Counted from the stretch's first letter, positions 1-11,811 are shown. The stretch: 64,000 nucleotides of DNA from Theropithecus gelada (GCF_003255815.1 NC_037673.1:89483459-89547458), one strand, 5' to 3'. Translations and numbers: made by a program. Notes: generated by a model not told the origin, from the letters alone.

Positions 1-1796
1 GACACAGATGGTGGCTGATCATCAGCATATTCCTCTTGTATTCTCTGAGGCACAAGATGGCAAAATGAACAGTCCAATCTACCAGTCAGAAAGACTGCAT
101 ACAAAGATGAGACAGATGCCCTAGGGTAAAGGCTCTGCACATAGCTGGAAAACAGACTATGTTGGACCACTGCCTGTAGCCCTAGGAGGCTGTAATGGGT
201 GTGACAGGAAAAGACATTTACTCCGGACTGGGCTTTGCATACCTGGTAATAGACACAAATACTCAAAACACAATAAAAGGACTGGAGAAAATAATACTAT
301 ACTAATTTGGAAAGTTGAGTTGCATTTGTTCAGTTATACCTGTTATATTTGTACATACTGTCCAAATATGGGCAAAGAAAGAACTCATGAAATTGACACA
401 TCAATTTGCTTACCTTCAAAATAGGATGGAACAGGAAATTGAAAGTAGAAATCAGAGAACTGCAATGGGCAATTGAAATACTTGTTATGAAAAGTGGGAG
501 AAAATAAAGGCAAGAAGCACTGGCTTGCAGGCCTTCACAAGTGTACACTCATGCTCAACACAAAGCAGACCATGGGAAGGTCATGCCCCATGAGTTAGGA
601 TTCTTCTGCTTTTGTGAGAGATTTGGGATGATGACGTTAAGGAGGATACTAGTACGACCATACAATTCTTCCCCACATCACCTCAACACTCATTTCCTAC
701 CCAATAAAGTAATTCCAGAAACTAGGACTTGAACTGTGAGAGTGCTGGAAGCAGAGATAATCCCTAACCGAGAAACTAATTATACCTTTAAATCTTTATG
801 CCAGAATATCTAAGGACCTGATAGGATGAATTCTGCCTTCACCCAATCTGACAAAATTGTGGTCGACCGTAGCTGCAGTTATAACACCCAGTGGCCGAGA
901 TAGCCCACAAGTTCTATATCTGTGTAATCTTACCCTATATGAATGGGAACGTACTGAAGGGGGAGCACTTGGTAGACCCATATCGCTATCAGCACCATAG
1001 GTGAACCCAATGTCCCTTCCAAAGATAGAATGGTTTGAATTAAAATCAATGATAAATGGAAAGAAGAAACAATAGCTGAAGGTATATGAATGAATGAAAA
1101 GGTACTCAGTGAGGGAAATCCAACATTACACTGGTATCTTGATGATGGTTCAGAAAAAGAGAACAATACTGTGTATTCAAGTAATTACACCAGATGCCTG
1201 AAAGGATGAAGTCATGTTTGCCAACACCACCTCTGCTTTGGAACCTGATGTGGTCTAATAGCAACCTTCAAATCTGACTGGCATCGAATTGGAGACATTT
1301 TGTTCATTCACTACGATGAATAAAACCAACTGCTGATGACTGAATGGAACTCCAGTAAGGTACCAGTATTTTTTTTTTTTTTTTTTTTCAGGTTACATCT
1401 ACTACAAAGGATACCATTTGGGAAGAATTTTCAGAAACTGTTCCCTGCTGGGCTATCAAATTATGCGGTATACAACTCCTAGAGGACTGATCACTGTGTA
1501 ACAGTAAGCCTCAATGACTAAAAGCTTAGAAAAGTTCCTGGTTACAATGGACAAAATAGAGCTTCTACATGCCTGTCATGCCATAGTGTGCAGAAATACA
1601 TATCAACCTTGCTTGTGGGTAGAAAGATACTAGACAAGATAGAAAGAAATGGTGGGCTTCTGGTGGGAATAAAGCAGTAAGCATTAACTGGTGGGCTTGA
1701 ATCCCCACAGGAAATGACTTCACCTAGAGCCTGAGAAAGACTTGTGAGGTCTTATGGCATACTCAGACTAAATCACATCTAGGTGTGATCATTATA
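1..1796 (+). mobile_element. ERVL-type endogenous retrovirus internal region, decayed pol (integrase) end
   Basis: The stretch at roughly 90-330 reads, with frameshifts and stops, like a retroviral integrase core of the ERVL group. The element runs directly into an MLT2-type LTR at 1797. No open frame survives, so nothing is coding. A T-run of about 20 lies near 1369-1388. The 5' end lies outside the window. The stretch from about 700 to 1790 is attributed to the element mainly by position. Class III assignment rests on the LTR match. Confidence 0.55.
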
Positions 1797-2225
1797 TGTG
1801 ATGGCTAATTTTATCTGTCAATTTAGATGGACCACATGGTATAGATATTTGGTCAAACACTATTTTGGATGTTTCTGTGAGGAAGTTTTTGAATGAGAGT
1901 CACATTTAAATTGGTGGATTTTTGAGTCAAGCAGATTGGGTGAGCCTCATTTAATCAGTTGAAGGACTTAACAAAATAAAGGCTGACCTCCCTCAAGCAA
2001 GATGGAATTCTGCCAGCAGACTGCTTTTGGACTCAAACTGCAACTCATTCCTGAGTCTGCAGCCTGCCGGCCTCCCCCATCAGATTTTGGATTCGCTGGC
2101 CTCCATAATCACATGAGCCAATTCCTTAAAATAAATGTCTTTATGTATGTGTGTATATGTGTTTATATAAACATACATACATATTCATCCTGTTGGTTCT
2201 GTTTCTCTGGAGAACCCTAACTATC
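1797..2225 (+). mobile_element. MLT2-type LTR (ERVL)
   Basis: It begins TGTGATGGCTAATTTTATCT and ends near GTTTCTCTGGAGAACCCTAA, both hallmarks of MLT2 LTRs. In between are the expected segments GGTGAGCCTCATTTAATCAG and CCTTAAAATAAATG, which holds a possible AATAAA signal. A short TGTATATG-rich microsatellite sits near the 3' end. It is probably the 3' LTR of the ERVL remnant on its left. Confidence 0.8.
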
Positions 2226-2379
2226 CATCTAGCCTTGGTGGGGATGAACTCACTCCCTACCCTGCCACCCCACCACCACACACCTAGTAAAGGCAGAATA
2301 ATATATTAAACACTAAGGGAAATAATGTATTATACATGCTACAAAAGAATAAAAGAATTATTTTAGAAACACACGAGAC

Positions 2380-3390
2380 ACAAAGGAGAGTGAGGTCATT
2401 CTAGCCTATGAGGATAAGAGAAAGCTTTCTTAGAGGTTGATCTAAGCTTGAAAGATGAATAAATATTCTGCAAGCAGATGGGAGGGAGGTGGTGAAGCAG
2501 CATCCCTGGCACCAAATGCTCTGTGCATGAGTAGAGACCCAGAGATATAAAACAGCATGATAAACTAAAAAAACACAAGTAGGTTTATATAGCTCATGCA
2601 TAGGGTGAATAGGGACTGGGACAAGAGGGAGGCAAGTGATGAAGCTTGAGAAATATAAAAGGGCCAACTCATGAAAGGTCTGATATGACAAGGCAGGAAG
2701 CTTGAATTTCACTTTGCAGAGAAACACATAAAGGCTCTAAAAACATAACAACCTGATCAAAGATGCAACTTTAAAACATACTTCTGACAGCAGTGTTAAG
2801 CTTCAAAAAGATTAAAATGGCGGGAGCAAAGCAGGCATGGATGGACTACATTGGAGGTAAGTGTCTTAGTCATCTTGGTCTGCCATAACAAAATACCAGG
2901 TACACAGGGTAGCTTAAATAACAGACATTTATTTCTCACAGTTCTGGAGGCTCAGAAGTCCCAGATCAAGGTGCTAGCCAATTTGGTTCCTGATGAGGGC
3001 TCTCTTTCTGCCTAATGGGTGGCTGCCTTCTCACTATGTCCTCACGTGACATTACTTCAGTGTACGCACACATATAGACACCTCTCTCTTCTCCTTCTTG
3101 TAAGGCCACCAATCCTATCATATTAGTACCCTACCCTTTTAACTTCATTTAACCTTTAGCTCCTAAAAGCCCTACCTCAAAATACAATTGCATTGGAGGT
3201 TAAGGCTTCAACATATGAATGGCGTTGGGGGTGGGGATACCCAGTCCAATAACAGTAAGGAATTACAGTAATCTAGTCAAGAGACTAGATAAAGACCTAA
3301 GCTAAACCAATAGCAGTGAAGATGGAGAAAGATGTGATGCTAAGAAGGTAAAATGACAAGACCTGTTCACCAGTCAAATATAAAGAGTGA
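2380..3390 (+). repeat. Ancient interspersed repeat, split by the MaLR LTR at 2872-3254
   Basis: The two flanks together (2400-2871 and 3260-3390) resemble a widespread old mammalian repeat. Recognisable parts are the 'aaggtctgatatgacaaggc' stretch, the 'gcagtaatctagtcaagaga' stretch and a GTGAAGATGGAG motif. I could not assign a family. Divergence is high and both outer ends are uncertain. Confidence 0.35.
2872..3254 (-). mobile_element. MaLR LTR (MST/MLT1-like), solo, inverted
   Basis: The plus strand reads TGTCTTAGTCATCTTGGTCT and later CAGTTCTGGAGGCTCAGAAG, the usual inverted MaLR LTR layout, and ends in AACA. It is flanked by a perfect 5-bp duplication, GTAAG (2867-2871 and 3255-3259), so the ends are exact. 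It is a solo LTR inserted into an older repeat. Confidence 0.85.
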
Positions 3391-3479
3391 AAACAGTGTG
3401 AAGTTTCTGCTTTAAATAACGGAATGAATGTTGGTACTGTCCATTTTAAACAAGGAAAGCAGGTGAATAATGATATGGG

Positions 3480-4330
3480 ATTTTTCTCAGTCACTTTGCC
3501 AGGCAGAGACCTCTGGCCAGTGACGCCACTGTCCAGGCCTTGCTCAGGCCCAGGTTCACCACAGAAGATGCTCTGTCCGATCAGAAAGACCGCAGGGCCA
3601 CACCCAGCCTGCACTCTGGCACGGATGCTGCAGCCACTGCAGCTGCAAGCTCAGTCCCCAGTGGACCTTGGCTGTGTGAGCGAGCGAGTGCAGGGTCCAG
3701 TTGGCTGTTCCAGGCAAGTGTGAGCAAAGAACTGGGCTCCATATGGGTCCTGCAACTGGACCAGGTGTGTTGCAAGCTACTCCTGCAGTGGACTCTGGTG
3801 TCCACACAAGGGGAATGCAGTGGTGCCCAGGCAGGGGTGACCACAACGATAAAGCTCCAGAGAGGATGTTACAGCATACTAAATAGCTTTTTTAGTCCTA
3901 CCATCTGTAGCCTGATGGGTAACAGTAAATTAACAGCTCTGTCAGCCCCTAGCCTCACTCCAGCCTGCGGCTCCAGGGCTGGCTTGGCCCTGCTGCTGCT
4001 TCCCATTGTATGGAGTGGCTGCCCTCTGCTGGCATAGGGCAGTGGGCCACAGCTGTTATATCCTTTGGTATGCCCACCACCCACATCCAGTGGGTCTTGA
4101 GTTCTTGTCCTGTGTCCAAGAAGAATGAGAGCACGCTGACAACTGAAGGGCGAGGAGGGCAAAGAAGAATTTTAGTAAGTGACGAAACAATTCTCAGTGG
4201 AGAAAGGACACGAGGATGATTTTTCTCTCAGTGTGGCTGAGTCCAGAGCTTTATGGGCTCAGAATGGGGGAATGCGTGCTGATTGGTGAGTATGCAAAAA
4301 AGGTTAAAACAAAGGTACCACTCAAAGGTG
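3480..4330. repeat. GC-rich block, possible ERV LTR, unassigned
   Basis: The block is much richer in G+C than the surrounding intron and contains several overlapping open frames up to 165 codons. None has recognisable protein features. The layout, including a GAGAAAGGACACGAGGATG-like segment near 4200, suggests an old class I LTR in inverted orientation. I recognise no family, and no duplication was found at the edges. Confidence 0.3.
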
Positions 4331-4734
4331 GGCACAACAGTGTAAACAACCAATTAGGGAAGAGTAGGTATATGTAAAATATGTGAAGGGTAGGGATCAA
4401 TCAGAGGAAAGTATGCCAAATGGGAAGACAAGTTCTCAATCTGGTCTGTGGATTTGACTTGTAGCTTGGCTTTCAGGCTTTAAACAGTCTTTGGCTTGAA
4501 GGTTGGATTTCACGGGGGCCTGCCTCTATCTGCCTAGGATTTGTCTGCCTTCTGTCATTATCAACAGCCCAGCCAAACCCTAGTAGCTTCAGACTCTGAA
4601 AATGCAGGTCTAATGAAGAGCAGAAGTGAAAAGTCAGACAAAGCAGGATTCCTGAAGATCTATGTACTGAAGATTCAATCATCACTGAAGGGTTTGAGAT
4701 TTTTACTCTACCTAAAGCTAACCAGTTAGCCTGT

Positions 4735-5735
4735 TACTGTTTCATGGATGCTGGCAGCAGACATAAGACTCCTGGGTCACAGGACTTTATTAATCACAGT
4801 ACAGCATCAGTTTATTTGCACTGGTTCCTTGGAACCCAACATCCTTGGGGATAATAAGATATGAGTCCAGCTAGACGGTGTGTAGTGGTAGAGATCGAAG
4901 TTGAAGAATACCAAGCTTGGGAGCTGTGATATTGTGAACTATATATTTGGTCTTCAACCATGGCATACACTTCCTAAAATCCTCAGAAACTCCTACCTGA
5001 TGTCTTTTTGTATATTAATGAGATGACTGCTGGTAGGAAGCCCTTTGGTAGCTTCAGGATTGGGGCTAGTCACCAGAAAGACAAAGGCATGATTAGAAGG
5101 TTGGGACTTTCATTCCCCACCCTCACCTCCAGGGAGGGGAGATGGGCTGAAGGACAAGTTGATCATTAATGGGCAATGGTTTAATCAGTCAAGCGGAGGT
5201 AATAAAACTTCCATAAAACCCCAAAAGGAAGGACTGGGTTTGGAGAGCTTCTGAATAGTTAAACACATGGAGGCTGACAGGAAGGTGAACAAGAATTCAT
5301 TCATGTACCCAACCAGAAGGGTGGTGCATAGGGACAGAAGCTCCAGTGCTTAGGAAGCTAGGACACTTCTAGACTTTATTCTATGTATTTCTTATTCTGG
5401 CTGTTTATTTTTATTCTTTAAAATACCCTTTGTAATAAACAAGCAAACATGTTGCCCTCAATTCTGTGAGCCACTCTACCAAATTAAACCCAATAGGGGG
5501 TTCATGGGAGCCGAAACTTGGGGTTGGTCAGATGTCCCAGAGCCTGGACTTGAGACTAGTGGGAAGGAGGGGTGATCCTGTGGGACTGAGCCCTCAATCT
5601 GTGGTTTCAGAGGCTAGCTCCAGGTAGACAGCATCGGAAATGAATTGAATTAGAGGACGCCCCAGCTGGTGTCCATTTGCAAAACTGATTGCTTGTTTGG
5701 TATATAGAAAGAAACACTCACACATGTAGTCAAAG
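4735..5735 (+). mobile_element. ERV1-type LTR, unassigned family
   Basis: The part from about 4930 has the order of a class I LTR. It contains CCATAAAACCCCAAAAGGA near 5211, an AATAAA signal at 5434-5439, then TCTGTGAGCCACTCTACCAA and a long U5-like tail with GGACTGAGCCCTCAATCTGT. The 4735-4930 portion shares a motif (CATGGATGCTG followed by GACAT) with 27283 onward. The start is therefore uncertain, and internal sequence may be included. Confidence 0.55.
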
Positions 5736-6304
5736 AAGTCTTCTGTGTCAATTGTTGTTGTGTTGTAAAAGCAAAGAAAACACAGTTTGAGATTTTTTTA
5801 CTCACAAGAGCCTCTTATTTTATAGCAAGCTGTAAGCAAGCCTGTTCTGTCCCAGAGAGACATTATCTCATCTCTCAAGGTTGCTCTCTACAAACACAAC
5901 CCTGAGAAATGACCCAGGTAAAAAGCAGTCAGGGCCTTTCATTCTTGGCAAATCCAGTAAGACATGTAGGAGCAAGAGAGAATAATGGAGGACTGTCTCT
6001 CACAACACTCACCCACCTATTTCATTCCCTCCATGATCCCAAATGCAATACAGCCAGCAGCCCTGGTATGTATGCTCCAGGCAAAATATTAACTGACACA
6101 CCTCTTTTAAAAATGGAATAAACTATTTAGAGACAATTCATGTGCTAGAATGGATACTGTCACCCCAGAAAAAAAGTATTCCAAATCTAGTATTGAAAGG
6201 GACCAAAATAAAACAGAATTATCCAAGAACACTAAAATGAAGCCTGCCAGTAAATTATCCTCACTCATATACAAGAACCTCCTTCAAGCTTTCTAAAACT
6301 TTCT
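5736..6304. other. Intron, nothing recognised
   Basis: AT-rich sequence without a repeat I can name and without an exon-like open frame bounded by splice sites. Confidence 0.4.
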
Positions 6305-7526
6305 TCTCCATTTCTTTTAATATTTAATTTTGAAAATGTTCAAACATATAAAAAAGTTAAAAATAGTACAAAAAATCACCTTTACACCAACCACTCTGAA
6401 TGAACAACTGTTAACATTTTTGCCATAAATGCTTTTTATTTCTATGGTTTTTTCTCTCTTTTTAAATAAGCATTTAGAAATAACTTTCAGGCATCATGAC
6501 TTTCTTCCTAAATACTTTTTATGTATCTCCTAAGAATATTTTTCTACATAACCATAATACTGTTATCTCCCTTAAGAAACTTAATAATTCTTTCCCAATT
6601 GCCCCTAAAAGTATAGGTATTTTTATCAGTTTTTAAACCAAAATCACAACAAGGTTCACATACTGAATTTGGGTGTGTGTCGGGGGGATGTGTTTTGTTT
6701 TATTTTGTTTTGTTTGAGATAGAGTCTTGGTCTGTCACCCAGGCTGGAATGCAGTGGAGCAATATCCGCCTCTCAGAATCAAGCAATTCTTCCACCTCAT
6801 TCTTTCGAGTAGCTGGGATTACAGGCGCGTGCCACCATGCCCAGATAATTTTTGTATTTTTAGTAGAGATGGGGTTTCACCATGCGGGCCAAGCTGGTCT
6901 CAAACTCCTGATCTCAAGTGATCCACCCGCCTCAGCCTCCCAACATGCCTAGATTACAGGTGTGAGTCACTCCACCTGGCCTGCATTTGGTCTTTATAGC
7001 TCCTTAATCATTTTCATGTATAACAGTCTCCCTGATTTCCAATACATTCATCTTAACATTTTTAATGACATTTATGTTTTGAACAGACCAGGCCAATTAT
7101 CTTTTCATATGTACTGTGTTCTAGATTTGTCTAATTGTGTCCTTGTGGTGTTAACTTTTCACCTATCCCCTGTATTTCATTAAAATTGGAAGATGCACCT
7201 AAAGGTCTGATTATAGTCAGATTCAACTTATAAAAGAATATTCACAGTTAATGCTATGTGCTTCAAGTTGCATCACATCAGAAAACATACAATGTCAGCT
7301 TGCTGTATTATCAGTGATCCTAACTTTGTTCACTTAGGTAAAGTGGTAACAGCTAAATCTCTGTTGTACGGTATAGTCTTCCCTACACAATTCCAAGAAA
7401 TCTGTGAGGTGATACTTTGGTACTGTGCAAATATTCTATTCCCTCACATCCTTTCACCTAAAGGAATTAGTGTCCATTAGTGACCCTAATCTGAATCAAT
7501 TATTTCAGGGAAGGGCTGTATAATGG
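6305..7526. mobile_element. Old L1M 3' region, part 1 (interrupted by an Alu)
   Basis: It matches the L1M 3' untranslated pattern at 'gcatcatgactttcttccta', 'gtatctcctaagaata' and 'ttctagatttgtctaattgt'. The same pattern recurs at 32710-33770. The element stops at 7526 where a MaLR LTR begins, and the next part of the L1M consensus appears at about 13351. The orientation of this untranslated region could not be fixed by eye. Confidence 0.65.
6693..6981 (-). mobile_element. Alu, minus orientation
   Basis: A T-rich tail (TTTTGTTTTATTTTGTTTTG) is followed by an inverted Alu body ending CTCCACCTGGCC. A short segment of the left arm around the 'tcactgcaacc' position is missing. The flanks TGAATTTGG and TGCATTTGG look like the duplication, which places the Alu inside the L1M. 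Confidence 0.92.
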
Positions 7527-7874
7527 TGTATTAATCTGTTCTCACTCTTAAAGACATACTCGAGACTGGATACTTATAAAGGAAAGAGGTTTAATTGACT
7601 CACGGTTCCACATGGCTGTGGAGGCCTCACAATCATGGCAGAAGAGCAAGGGGCATCTTACATGGCGGCAGACAGGAGAGAGAGTTTGTGCAGGGAAACT
7701 CCTCTTTATAAAACCATCAGATTTTGTGAGACTTCTTCACTATCATGAGAACAGCACAAGAAAAACTTGCCCTCATGATTCATTTACCTCTCACCGGGTC
7801 CCTCTGATGACACATGGGAATAACGGGAGCTACACAACTTGAGGTGTGGGTGGGGACACAGCTAAACCATATCA
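7527..7874 (-). mobile_element. THE1/MST-type MaLR LTR, solo, inverted
   Basis: The plus strand begins TGTATTAATCTGTTCTCACT and ends GGGGACACAGCTAAACCATA followed by TCA, the inverted THE1/MSTA form. Flanking 5-mers AATGG and ACTGG match at four of five bases, fitting a MaLR-size duplication. Confidence 0.88.
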
Positions 7875-7879
7875 ACTGG

Positions 7880-8335
7880 TTGTCTATCACTGTTGTAACA
7901 AGCAAGACAATTCAGCATCTCACAATTTATAGATCAGAAGTCCAGGTTGATTCCACTGGTTTCTCTGCTACAGGTTTCAGAATGCTAAAATCAAAGTATC
8001 AGTCAGCTGGGCTCAAATCAGGAAGTTCTGGAGTCTGCGTCCAAGAAAATTCAGGTTGTTGGCAAAATCCTGCTTATTGTAGTTGTAGGACTGAGATCCA
8101 CATTTCATAGCAAAGTCATTTGGGGGACATCCTTAGCTTCCAGAGGCCTCTTTCTGGTCCTTAAGCATGGGCCCCTATATCTCAGTGCCAGCAACAGTGC
8201 AATGAATCCTTCTCATGTGTGGAATCTCTGTGGCTTCCTCTTCTGCTGCTACTACTCTGTAACAGACTCTTCTGCCTTCCTCTTCTGCTTTTAATAGCTC
8301 ACGTGATACGCTGGGTCTACCCGGATAATCCAGCA
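7880..8335 (-). mobile_element. MLT1-type LTR, inverted, part 1
   Basis: Inverted MLT1 features include 'ctgttgtaacaag', 'agatcagaagtccagg' and the terminal-side segment GGTCTACCCGGATAATCCAG. The element is cut at 8335 by a MaLR provirus and resumes at 13202 with GGATAATATCC and the expected 'aaccttaatt'. Confidence 0.75.
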
Positions 8336-8772
8336 TGCTATGGTTTGGATGTAACTTGTCTACACCAAAACTCATGTTGAAATTTAATTGCCAATGTAAC
8401 AGTACTGGGAGGTGGTGCCTTTAAGAGGTGATTAGGTCCTTAAGTTTAGATTAATGTCTTTCTTGCAACAATGGCTTAGTTTTTGAGCAAACTGATTAGT
8501 TCTTGCAGGAACTGATTAATTCTGAAGAGAATGGTTTGATATAAAGTGAGGTTGTCTCTCATATTTTGCCCTTTTGGAACACCTGTTTCCTTTTCCACTC
8601 CTCTACCATGTTATGATGCAGTACAAGGCCCTCAACAGAAGCCAAACAGACAATGGCAGCAGGCTTCTTTTACTTGCCAGTCTCCAGAATTGTGAGCCAA
8701 ATAAATCTATTTTCTTTATCAATTACCCAGTCTCAGGTATTCTGTCATAATAACACAAAACAGACTAAGATA
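8336..8772 (+). repeat. 5' LTR of the MaLR provirus
   Basis: It starts TGCTATGGTTTGGATGTAAC and ends AACAGACTAAGATA. It shares 'gaggtgattaggtccttaag' and a following 'attaatgtctttct' with the 3' LTR, a shared variant showing the two are a pair. It contains AATAAA near 8700. Confidence 0.88.
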
Positions 8773-9239
8773 GAAAATTGGTACTGAGTAGTGAGGTGTT
8801 GCTATACCTGAAAATATGGAAGCAGCTTTGGAACTGAGTAATGAGTAGTGGCTAGAAGAATCTGGAGGAAGAAGCTAGAAAAAAACCTGTATTGCTGTGA
8901 GTGAAGCACTAAGGGCAATTCTGGTGAGAGCTCAGAAGATGAAAAAAAAACTAAGGAATACCTTAAGTGGTCATGACCAGAATGCTGATAGACATATGGA
9001 CAATAAAGGCCATTTTGATGAGACCTCAAATGGAAACAAAGAATATCTTACTAACAACTGAAGTAATGGTCGTGCTTGTTATATAGTAACAAACAACTTG
9101 GCTATACTGTAGCCATGCCATAGGACTTCCTAGAGGGCCAAACTTAGGGCACTGGAATAGCATATATGGTGGAAGAAATGTCTAGGCAGCAAGGCAGTTA
9201 GAAGTAACTTCTTACAGTGGGCTGCTACAGAAAGCAAGC

Positions 9240-10210
9240 TGTGGGGAAAAGAAAGAAAGATCAGACTGTTACTGTGTCTATATAGAAAGAAGTAGACATA
9301 AGAGACTCCATTTTGTTCTGTATTTGAGATGCTGTTAATCTGTGACCCTACCCCCAACCTTGTCCTTCCAAGAGACATATGCTATGGTGACTCAAGGTTT
9401 AAAGGATTTTGGGCTGTGCAGGGTGCTTTGTTAAACAAGTGCTGAAGGCAGCTTGCTGGTTAAAAGTCATCACCGTTCTCTTAATCTCAAGTACCCAGGG
9501 ATACGCACACTGCCAAAGGTCACAAGGACCTCTGCCTAGGAAAGCTAGGTATTGTCCAAGGTTTCTCCCCATGTGATGGGCTGAAATATGGCCTCGTGGG
9601 AAGGGAAAGACTTGATCGTCCTCCAGCCTGACACCTGTGAAGGGTCTGTGCTGAGGAGGACTAGTACAAGAGGAAAGAAGGCCTCTTGGAGGTTGTTGGC
9701 AGTTAAGATAGAGAAAAGCATCTGTCTCCTGCCCGTCCCTGGGCAATGGAACATCTCGGTATAAAACCCGACTGTATATTCTGTTTACTGAGAAAGGAGA
9801 AAACCGCCTTAGGGCGAAAGGCGGGACTTGCTAGCGCAATGCTGCTCTTTATGCACTAAAAAGGTTTATGGAGATGTTTATATATGCATATCAAGGCACA
9901 GCACTTTTCCTTAAACTTATTCATGTCACAGAGATCTTTATTCATATATCTTACTGCTGACTTTCTCCCTACAATGATCCTATTATCCTGCCACTTCCTT
10001 TTCTTTAAGATGGTAAAGATAATTATCAATAAATACTAAGGGAACTCAGAGACCGGTGCCGGCGTGGGTCCACGGTATGCTGAGTGCCAGTCCCCTGGGC
10101 CCACTTTTTCTTTCTCTATACTTTGTCTCTGTGTCTCATTTCTTTTCTCAAGTCTCTCGTTCCACTAACGAGAAACGCCCACAGGTGTGGAGGGGCAGGC
10201 CACCCCTTCA
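9240..10210 (+). mobile_element. Solo LTR of the HERV-K (HML-2) group, LTR5-type
   Basis: This is a full-length 971-bp LTR from TGTGGGGAAAAG to CCACCCCTTCA. It has the LTR5 landmarks GACTCCATTTTGTT, GTGCTTTGTTAAACAAGTGC, a TATAAA box at 9760-9765 and AATAAA at 10028-10033. The U5 end reads AGGTGTGGAGGGGCAGGCCA. Flanking hexamers GCAAGC (9234-9239) and GGAAGC (10211-10216) agree at five of six positions. No retroviral genes remain, so recombination between LTRs has removed the interior. It lies inside the MaLR internal region, opposite in direction to ARB2A transcription. Confidence 0.93.
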
Positions 10211-10854
10211 GGAAGCAGAGCAAAAATACTTGGAAAATTCCCAGCAAGGCCATGTAGTAGAGAATGAAAGAGCATTTTCAGGAGAGGAAACCAAGGGTGT
10301 AGCTCACAGACCATTTGCTAAAGGAATTAATATGGATAAACAGAAGTCAGGTACTAACCATCAAGGCAATGACTAAAAGGCACTAAAAGCATTGCAGAGA
10401 TCTTCAAGGCCACTGTTCAAGTGTCTGCTCTTCATATGTCTGCTTCCTGAAATCCAGTCAGCCCTCCTCACCCATTCCAGCCATTATTCAATAAGCCCAT
10501 GTGTGGCTTGACTTGCTACTCCAAAAAGTACAAGCCATAAACCTTTGTGGCACAATGCCACGGCTCAAGTGAACCAACATGCCACTTGTGCTGCTGCTCT
10601 CAAACCATAAGCTCTGATGGTGTCAACAAGGTGCTGTCTTTGAAGATGTGCAGAGTGTGCAGGCCAGAGGATTGTGTTATCTTCTTCCTAGATATTAAAT
10701 GATGCAGCAAATTGCCTGGGAGCCCAGGCAGAATCCTGATGCGGGATGGAGCCCCAGCAGAGAATCCCTAATAGAATGCATAGTGGAGTGACAGGTACAA
10801 AGTACCACCTTCAAGACCCCATAACTGTAGAGTGACCAGCAACATGTAACTCTA

Positions 10855-11273
10855 TGTTAGGCTGTTTTTGCACTGCTTAAAGAAATACCTGGAACTGGAT
10901 AATTTATAAAGAAAAGAGATTTTATTGGCTCATGGTTCTTCAGGCTTTAAAGGAAGCATGGTGCTGTCATCTACTTGGCTCCTGGGGAGGCCTCAGCAAT
11001 CTTACAAGCATTGCAAAAGGCAAAGAGGAATCAGGTGTCTCACATGGCAAGAGCCAGAGCCAGAGACAGGTGGGGAGAGGTGCCACGCACATTTAAACAA
11101 GCAGATCTCGTGATAGTTTACTATCACAAAATAGACACCAAGGGAATGGTGCTAAACAATTCATGAGAAATCCACCCCCATCATCCAATCGCCTCCCACC
11201 AGGTCCCAACTCCAATACTGGGGATTACAAGGCAACATGAGATTTGCTGGGGACATATATTCAAACTACATCA
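10855..11273 (-). mobile_element. MaLR LTR, solo, inverted, inside the MaLR provirus
   Basis: The plus strand reads TGTTAGGCTGTTTTTGCACT through CTCCCACCAGGTCCCAACTC to a TCA end, an inverted MST/MLT1A-like LTR. MaLR internal sequence resumes on the far side. No duplication is visible at the ends I chose. Confidence 0.8.
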
Positions 11274-11510
11274 AATGCCAGTCTGAGAAAGCCACAGGCA
11301 CAAGCATGCAATCCCAAACTGAGAGACCAGCATGTGGGCTCCACCCAGCAGTCATAGGGGCAGGACTTCCCAAAACCAAAGGAACCTCACCCTGCAATCA
11401 TCCTGCAATTGTGTCCTGGAGGCAGCACATAAAGTGAGAGATGGTTCTGGAGTTTTAAGATTTAATACCTGTCCTGTGGGTTCCAGACTTGCTTTGAGGT
11501 GGTTACTCCC

Positions 11511-11811
11511 TTTTTTTTTTTTTTTTTTTTGAGACGGAGTCTCGCTCCGTCGCCCAGGCTGGAGTGCAGTGGCCGGATCTCAGCTCACTGCAAGCTCCGC
11601 CTCCCGGGTTTACGCCATTCTCCTGCCTCAGCCTCCCGAGTAGCTGGGACTACAGGCGCCCGCCACCTCGCCTGGCTAGTTTTTTGTAATTTTTAGTAGA
11701 GACGGGGTTTCACCATGTTAGCCAGGATGGTCTCGATCTCCTGACCTCGTGATCCGCCCGTCTCGGCCTCCCAAAGTGCTGGGATTACAGGTTTGAGCCA
11801 CCGCGCCCAGC
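11511..11811 (-). mobile_element. AluY of Old World monkey (AluYR-like) type
   Basis: A complete inverted Alu with little divergence. Compared with human AluY as I remember it, it has TTTACGCC instead of TTCACGCC and GCCACCTCGCC instead of GCCACTACGCC. It also has GGCTAGTTTTTTG instead of GGCTAATTTTTTG, CGCCCGTCTCGG instead of CGCCCGCCTCGG, and a TTGAGCC change near the 5' end of the element. These fit the cercopithecine AluYR lineage. The duplication TGGTTACTCC is intact on both sides (11500-11509 and 11812-11821). Confidence 0.9.

Noticed and set aside
3540..4037. 165-codon open frame in the GC-rich block
   Set aside because: Low-complexity composition, competing frames on both strands, no domain or splice context. 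Listed as a repeat-like block instead.
6677..6952. Alu-derived open frames, also at 11499, 12401, 23506, 28153, 32460, 57542, 60151 and 61869
   Set aside because: Typical inverted- or forward-Alu translations. No evidence of exon use.
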